Shown here in pieces: positions 59,347-64,000 of a DNA stretch of 64,000 nt. Below the pieces are notes generated by a model, which saw only the letters and a list, made by a program, of their open reading frames with translations, was not told the origin of the DNA and ran no database searches. The stretch covers positions 45,352,240 through 45,416,239 of the forward strand of contig NC_034009.1 in assembly GCF_000346465.2 (NCBI RefSeq), given 5' to 3'. Each line of letters begins with the position of its first letter. Position 1 is the first letter of the stretch. The position numbers and the translations under genes are program-made. The stretch is from Prunus persica (lineage: Eukaryota > Streptophyta > Magnoliopsida > Rosales > Rosaceae).

Positions 59347-60224
59347 TAATTGATACTGGTTCAGATTAGACTAACTACAAATTGATACTGCCTTCCGATC
59401 CGACTTGACCAGAAGAAGTTCTCATAATTTTTATTTTTTATTTTTCTGGGCAGTGGTTTGGCCTTGAGCAGCAGATGAATGACGAATTATAGTAACTTGT
59501 TCCAAGCCGAGACATAAACAAAGACAAGGCTAATCTTTCTAAAACAAAAAAGACTCGAAATAATTGAACTACCCAAAGTCAAGGTCAAGGCCTTCGAACG
59601 TTTCAGTCAACAGAAGCAAAGTCCCTACCCTACGTTCCTTCCAACACGTCATTGACGCGGAGAGAGGCAAAGAGAGCGTGGAAGATCAGTGTGGACAGAG
59701 GGTAATTTTCTGGAAGCAACCAAAACCAAGGGTCGCTTTCTGTGGCTGCTGGCTACACGATCTGCTGGACGGCTACGATTGAAGGTCAGGAAAATGCAAG
59801 GAAGCTTAGGGGAAATAGGCATGAAAAGAGGAGCCCAGCACAATGTCCAATCAAAAAAGAAAAAAGTAAAAACACAAGTCCAGTACTCAGGCCCACCTCT
59901 CCAGTACAACTGACAAACGGGTCGTGATAATGGATTTTGGGTTGTTTTCGTGTGTTAACTTAACGAGTTAACACGATTCGACATGTTAAGTTAATGAGTG
60001 GCAAATATTAGACTCAAACACGACCCGTTATAATTTGCAAATATCCGACATAACCCATTAAGAATAAACAAGAAAAAAAAAAGTACTCTTGAGAAGGAAA
60101 CATAGAGAGAAGAGAGAAGACGAAAACTTGGGAAATAGCAAGAAGAAGAAAAAACCGTGCCAGGGAAAGAAGAAGAAAACTATGCCAAGGAAAGAAGAAG
60201 AAAACAAGAAGAGGAAAAAGATAG
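59347..60224. promoter_or_regulatory. 5' flank of the right TNL gene
   Basis: The first ~120 bp are almost identical to the flank of the left TNL. 59500-60060 has no counterpart there and no recognised gene. 60060-60235 resembles 49370-49550 again, so the flank has been expanded in this copy or shortened in the other. No clear core promoter element identified. Confidence 0.5.
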
Positions 60225-60690
60225 AGAGGAATAAAAAAACATTATTTATTTTTTAAATTAATTAAAAAATTTAAAACAAAATATATAAATAATATAAATG
60301 ATTAAAATAACATAAACTTAAATAATTTAAAAATAATAATAATAAAAGGACTACCCCATCCCCCATCCTAACCAATATCCACCATACCTACCCACCCCCT
60401 ACCCACGCAGTATCAGACCACCAACCAACCACCACCGGCGGCTCCCTCCCTTTCTCTCCACCTCCTTCCTCTCTCTCTCTCTCTCTCTCTCTCCATAAAA
60501 CATAGCCCCCCACCTTCGACGACGAACCCAGCCGTCACCTCCATAGAGATAAATTTGTGAGTTACAGCGGGTGAAGAACTTGGCGACGAAGAGATGGTGT
60601 GGCCTTGGCAACGAACACGAAGACGACGAATCTAGAGTGAGGCTCGTCGGATCTAAAGAGAGGAAGGTTGGCTGGGGCTGGAGATGGGAA
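60225..60690 (+). repeat. Duplicated intergenic block, copy 2
   Basis: Second copy of 53085-53550. It contains a CT microsatellite at 60472-60492. Open frames across it encode only Arg/Glu-rich low-complexity sequence. Confidence 0.85.
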
Positions 60691-62380
60691 TGGGGGTCGG
60701 ATCTCTGTCAATCTCCCTCTCTCTCTGTGTCTTTGTCTCTCTCTGTCACTATCTATCTCAGTCTCTCTATCTGTTTAGCAGATGTGGCTGGTTGCGCGGC
60801 GAGGAAGGGGTGTGGTCGCCGAAGCTATGAACCCGCGGAGGAGGCATGGGTGCCTTGATAAATTTTTGGCACAGAGATGAGGTCATTTTCCCTTCTGTTT
60901 GGTCGGAGAAGAAAGTTTATGGATGGTGGGCGATGGCTAGGTGGTGGAGAGTGCTCCACTGAACCTCAAACCCAATCAGAATCCAATTCTGATAGTAAGA
61001 CCGCAACATGATCATCTTCAATTCTCCTGCCACATCAAATGATCACTCCCAAAACCGATTCTGATACAGGAAAGGATGCAGAAGTGCCTCCAAAGATAAA
61101 AAAAAATTCAATCAGAACCAAAGGAAAATAGATCAGAATCCAACCAAAATGACAATGATGATGCGCTATAGCAAGAAAATAATGAAGAAGATGATTATCT
61201 GGATGATGTTGACATGGATGCTGATGCTAAATGGCCACTCATAGAGTGTCATGGCTCGAGGATGACAATGATATGGCAGATACACGTGAAAATGAAAAAT
61301 GCATACAACCGTATCTAGTATGAAATTAAGATTATTACGTACCTAAATAATTTTTGGGAGAATGCATGTATTTCTGTACTGTATCCAATATTACCTACCT
61401 TGGCACAAGAGCTTAGGTTTTCGAGTTATTACTTATAAATATCATCTTATAGAGGAGATTGATATGATTCCTTTACTTTTTATTATAGCATAAAATTTGA
61501 TTATCTGTGATATATTTAAGCTTTTTCATGTTTTAAAAAAAAATAGTATTAAGCTTTTCAATACACATAAAAAGTTGCAATTTAAAATGAGTCATTCTAT
61601 TTAGACTCATTAAATGTCTAAGTATACCTGTACGTCTAAGTTTATCCAACAATTTTGTAAATAAACCATGCCTTCTTCGAAAGCGCCCCTCAGTATTACT
61701 ATTAATCATACTGAGCTACCAATAAAACGCATCCACTTTTTACTACAAACAATAGCCAACGCCCTTCTCATGCTATTGATACTCTTAAAAATTCATCATG
61801 CACTCATAAACATATAGAGTAAATTACTTTTTTTTGTTTTGTTTTATACAAGTGATATGACATCAGGTGCAAAGATAAATGATGTTTATCACTAGAATTC
61901 TAAGAATAAATTACACTTAAAACAGGAGTATATAATTATTGGAGATTGAGATTTGAACATAGCACCTCATATTTGCTCTCAACGAGATCTCCTCTCCTTT
62001 TTAGTTAATTTGTCTTTTGCACTATACCCGTTTAATATTGTGTAAAATTGAAAATAAAAGAACTTAAATATTTAGGATTAGAACATCTTCAATAGCCTAT
62101 TCAACAATTTTGGGATGCTTAAATAAGTGAACTACATCATAAAAAAATCTCTTCAACAACCTTGTCAAACTCAATCATCAAAGATGTAATTAATTTATCT
62201 CTATTCATGAATGATAAGTTAACTTTGACTATTCAAAACATTTAATTTTATTTTAAAAAAATAAAATCCACTTTAAAAATGTTCAGATAATAAATATATA
62301 AATATTTTTTACATATTTTTATATTTTTTTATTATATTGCCTTAATTAAATTGAAGAGAATGTTGCAACCTAACCTTTTC
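60691..62380. other. Intergenic DNA
   Basis: No gene supported. 60960-61260 reads like a decayed coding sequence with runs of Glu/Asp codons (EEDDYLDDVDMDADA-like) interrupted by stops; I do not recognise it. The remainder is A+T-rich. Confidence 0.5.
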
Positions 62381-63488
62381 AAATTACCATGTACTTTTTG
62401 ACTTTTTTGAACTTCGAGAGAGAAGTAACTGTGTAGAGGTGAATGCACTTGACTTTGTACAAGGCGAGAAAAAGGTCTTCAACCACGTCAGCTTCGAGCT
62501 GCTGAAAAACGACTCCTTACCAGATAGAGAGAGACTTCGGGGAGAGAGAGGGAGGACTCGGATTTCTCGGGGGGACATAGAGTGATAAGAGATAGGCTGA
62601 GCGAGAGAGAGAGAGGCTCACCGAGCGAGCTAGCTCTTCAGGAGTCAAGGCTTCTGGGTGAGGGGAAGAAGAAGAAGCTTCTTTGATGTGTTGGGGTGCC
62701 AATCTAAAGAGGAAGAAGAAGGCCTCTAATGTATTGAGGTCGGCTGTCTGGGCTGCCGATCTGTGTTGAATGGATAGTTTGGTAGAGATGCTTCAACGAC
62801 ATAGGGTGGCTGAAAAGGGTTTGAAGAAAGTGAAGGAGGTGATTCAGCTCTACAGTTATTATTTTCTTCCACTGAGTTCTGAGTGCTCTGTTATGTTTGA
62901 TTCCTTTTGATTGTTATGTTTAGGTGTTAATTCGCTGGGTTTAGCTTAAAATTTGGGTAATTTAGGGTTAGGTTTTAAGAATTTACAACTCTGATTAGGG
63001 TTTGGGGTTGGAGGGATTTCTTGTTCTTTCTCTTCTTCATGTTCAATTTTGGTGAATTTCAGATTAAATTCCTGAAATTGTGGAGTTTTTTTTATTTGTT
63101 CATCCTATCTTTCCACCCGATGTGTTGATTTTGACATATTTAGCCAATATCCGATTGGTTGCTAAAGTTTTTATTTTTTTGGGTAAATTGGTAAAATGTT
63201 TGTCTACCTCAATGTGCTTGGTCATGCTGCACTAGGTTATGAGCAATATTAGTTGGTGCTTTGTTGCCACAGTAGAACCTCATAGGACTATATAATGTGC
63301 TTGGTGATCGTTGTAATTATTTTTTTTTTTCAGTAATCAGTAATATTGTGTGCTTAGTTTTTTAATGGAATTTCTTCTTTGGTCGTTTATTTTTTATTTT
63401 TATGCTTATTTATGTTTTTATTTGATGCTCTAACATGTTTTCGTAATGTAGGAAACCAAGTAATATCAACTTAAGTGGCCCAATTATC
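62381..63488 (+). promoter_or_regulatory. Promoter and 5' leader region of the ETR1-type gene
   Basis: The leader contains GA-rich stretches (62520-62640). An acceptor TAATGTAG at 63450-63451, 37 bp before the ATG, suggests a 5' UTR intron, as is usual for plant ETR1 genes. The donor is not certain; candidates lie between about 62690 and 62850. Confidence 0.5.
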
Positions 63489-64000
63489 ATGGAAGCATGC
63501 AATTGTATTGAGCCACAATGGCCAGCTGATGAATTGCTGATGAAGTATCAGTACATCTCGGATTTCTTTATTGCACTTGCTTATTTCTCCATCCCCCTGG
63601 AGTTGATCTACTTTGTCAAGAAATCTGCAGTGTTTCCATACAGATGGGTCCTTGTTCAGTTTGGTGCTTTCATTGTATTGTGCGGAGCTACGCATCTTAT
63701 CAACTTATGGACTTTTAGCATGCATTCAAGAACTGTGGCCATAGTAATGACCACTGCAAAGGTTTTAACTGCTGTGGTGTCATGTGCAACTGCCCTCATG
63801 CTTGTACATATTATTCCTGATTTATTGAGTGTTAAAACTAGGGAACTATTCTTGAAGAACAAGGCTGCAGAGCTCGATAGAGAAATGGGTCTTATTCGTA
63901 CACAAGAGGAAACTGGTCGACATGTCAGGATGCTGACCCATGAGATCAGAAGCACTCTTGATAGGCATACTATACTGAAAACCACACTTGTCGAATTAGG
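63489..64000 (+). CDS. ETR1: Ethylene receptor, ETR1 type (3' part outside window)
   Basis: The ATG at 63489 opens 170 codons that run off the window. The N-terminus has the dimer-forming Cys4 and Cys6 (MEACNC), three hydrophobic ethylene-binding helices, and the copper ligands Cys65 and His69 ([11 protein letters not shown]), with Asp25, Tyr32 and Pro36 also conserved. A GAF-domain lead-in follows with [20 protein letters not shown] and [19 protein letters not shown]. Ethylene receptors sit in the ER membrane, bind ethylene through copper and activate CTR1 when the hormone is absent. The sequence fits ETR1 better than ERS1, but the parts that separate them (receiver domain) are outside the window. 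No break seen. Confidence 0.93.
   Translation, partial: MEACNCIEPQWPADELLMKYQYISDFFIALAYFSIPLELIYFVKKSAVFPYRWVLVQFGAFIVLCGATHLINLWTFSMHSRTVAIVMTTAKVLTAVVSCATALMLVHIIPDLLSVKTRELFLKNKAAELDREMGLIRTQEETGRHVRMLTHEIRSTLDRHTILKTTLVEL

Noticed and set aside
60960..61260. Acidic coding-like stretch
   Set aside because: Many stops in all frames and low-complexity Glu/Asp codons; no family recognised.
1..64000. CRISPR arrays, operons, bacterial promoters or ribosome-binding sites
   Set aside because: None expected or seen; all genes are spliced plant nuclear genes.

Overview
The window is nuclear DNA of a eudicot plant. It has intron-rich genes with GT-AG splice sites, tandem TIR-NBS-LRR resistance genes, an ethylene receptor, and an A+T-rich background full of plant transposons. 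The ethylene-receptor N-terminus resembles Rosaceae ETR1 (Prunus/Malus), so a stone-fruit-type Rosaceae genome is my best guess; that assignment is from memory and was not searched.

Layout. 470-2852 (-): five coding introns and six exons of a LON-substrate-binding-domain protein, running off the left edge. 6195-10987 (+): a RING plus DUF1232 (RNF170-like) gene whose RING exon carries two 1-nt gaps. 10988-15656: intergenic, with a 1.57-kb solo LTR (5-bp target duplication) and a 0.78-kb foldback element. 15657-28681 (+): a complete MLH1 mismatch-repair gene; I could place all 16 coding exons in phase (731 aa). Its introns hold a second foldback element and a 476-bp insertion. 28493-32438: a duplication that repeats the last MLH1 exon about 2.9 kb downstream. 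32440-36980: intergenic repeats and a long GA/GAGT microsatellite.

36985-41924: a foldback element split by a young Ty1/copia element (37904-41888) with two almost identical LTRs, a perfect 5-bp target duplication, an initiator-tRNA primer-binding site, and a pol that lacks reverse transcriptase. 41925-43182: an old copia LTR/leader interrupted by a 0.9-kb terminal-inverted-repeat element.

43277-49011 and 54964-59346 (both -): two tandem TIR-NBS-LRR genes. The right one has the standard TIR-NBS-LRR-C-JID layout (1072 aa). The left one is unusual: after its first LRR and C-JID it continues in frame into a second LRR and a second C-JID (1517 aa). Exon and intron structure indicate that the left gene is a chimera of two different paralogues. 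Between the genes lie a decayed PIF/Harbinger transposon, a Tourist-like MITE, copia LTR relics and a C-JID fragment from a third, lost TNL copy. 63489-64000 (+): the start of an ETR1-type ethylene receptor, cut by the window end.

The genes do not form one pathway: MLH1 repairs DNA in the nucleus, the TNLs are intracellular immune receptors, and ETR1 senses ethylene at the ER. The most notable content is the way the TNL locus has been remodelled (module duplication, apparent intronization of LRR coding sequence, microsatellites beside splice donors) and the layered transposon insertions, several of which can be dated relative to one another by empty-site comparison inside this window.
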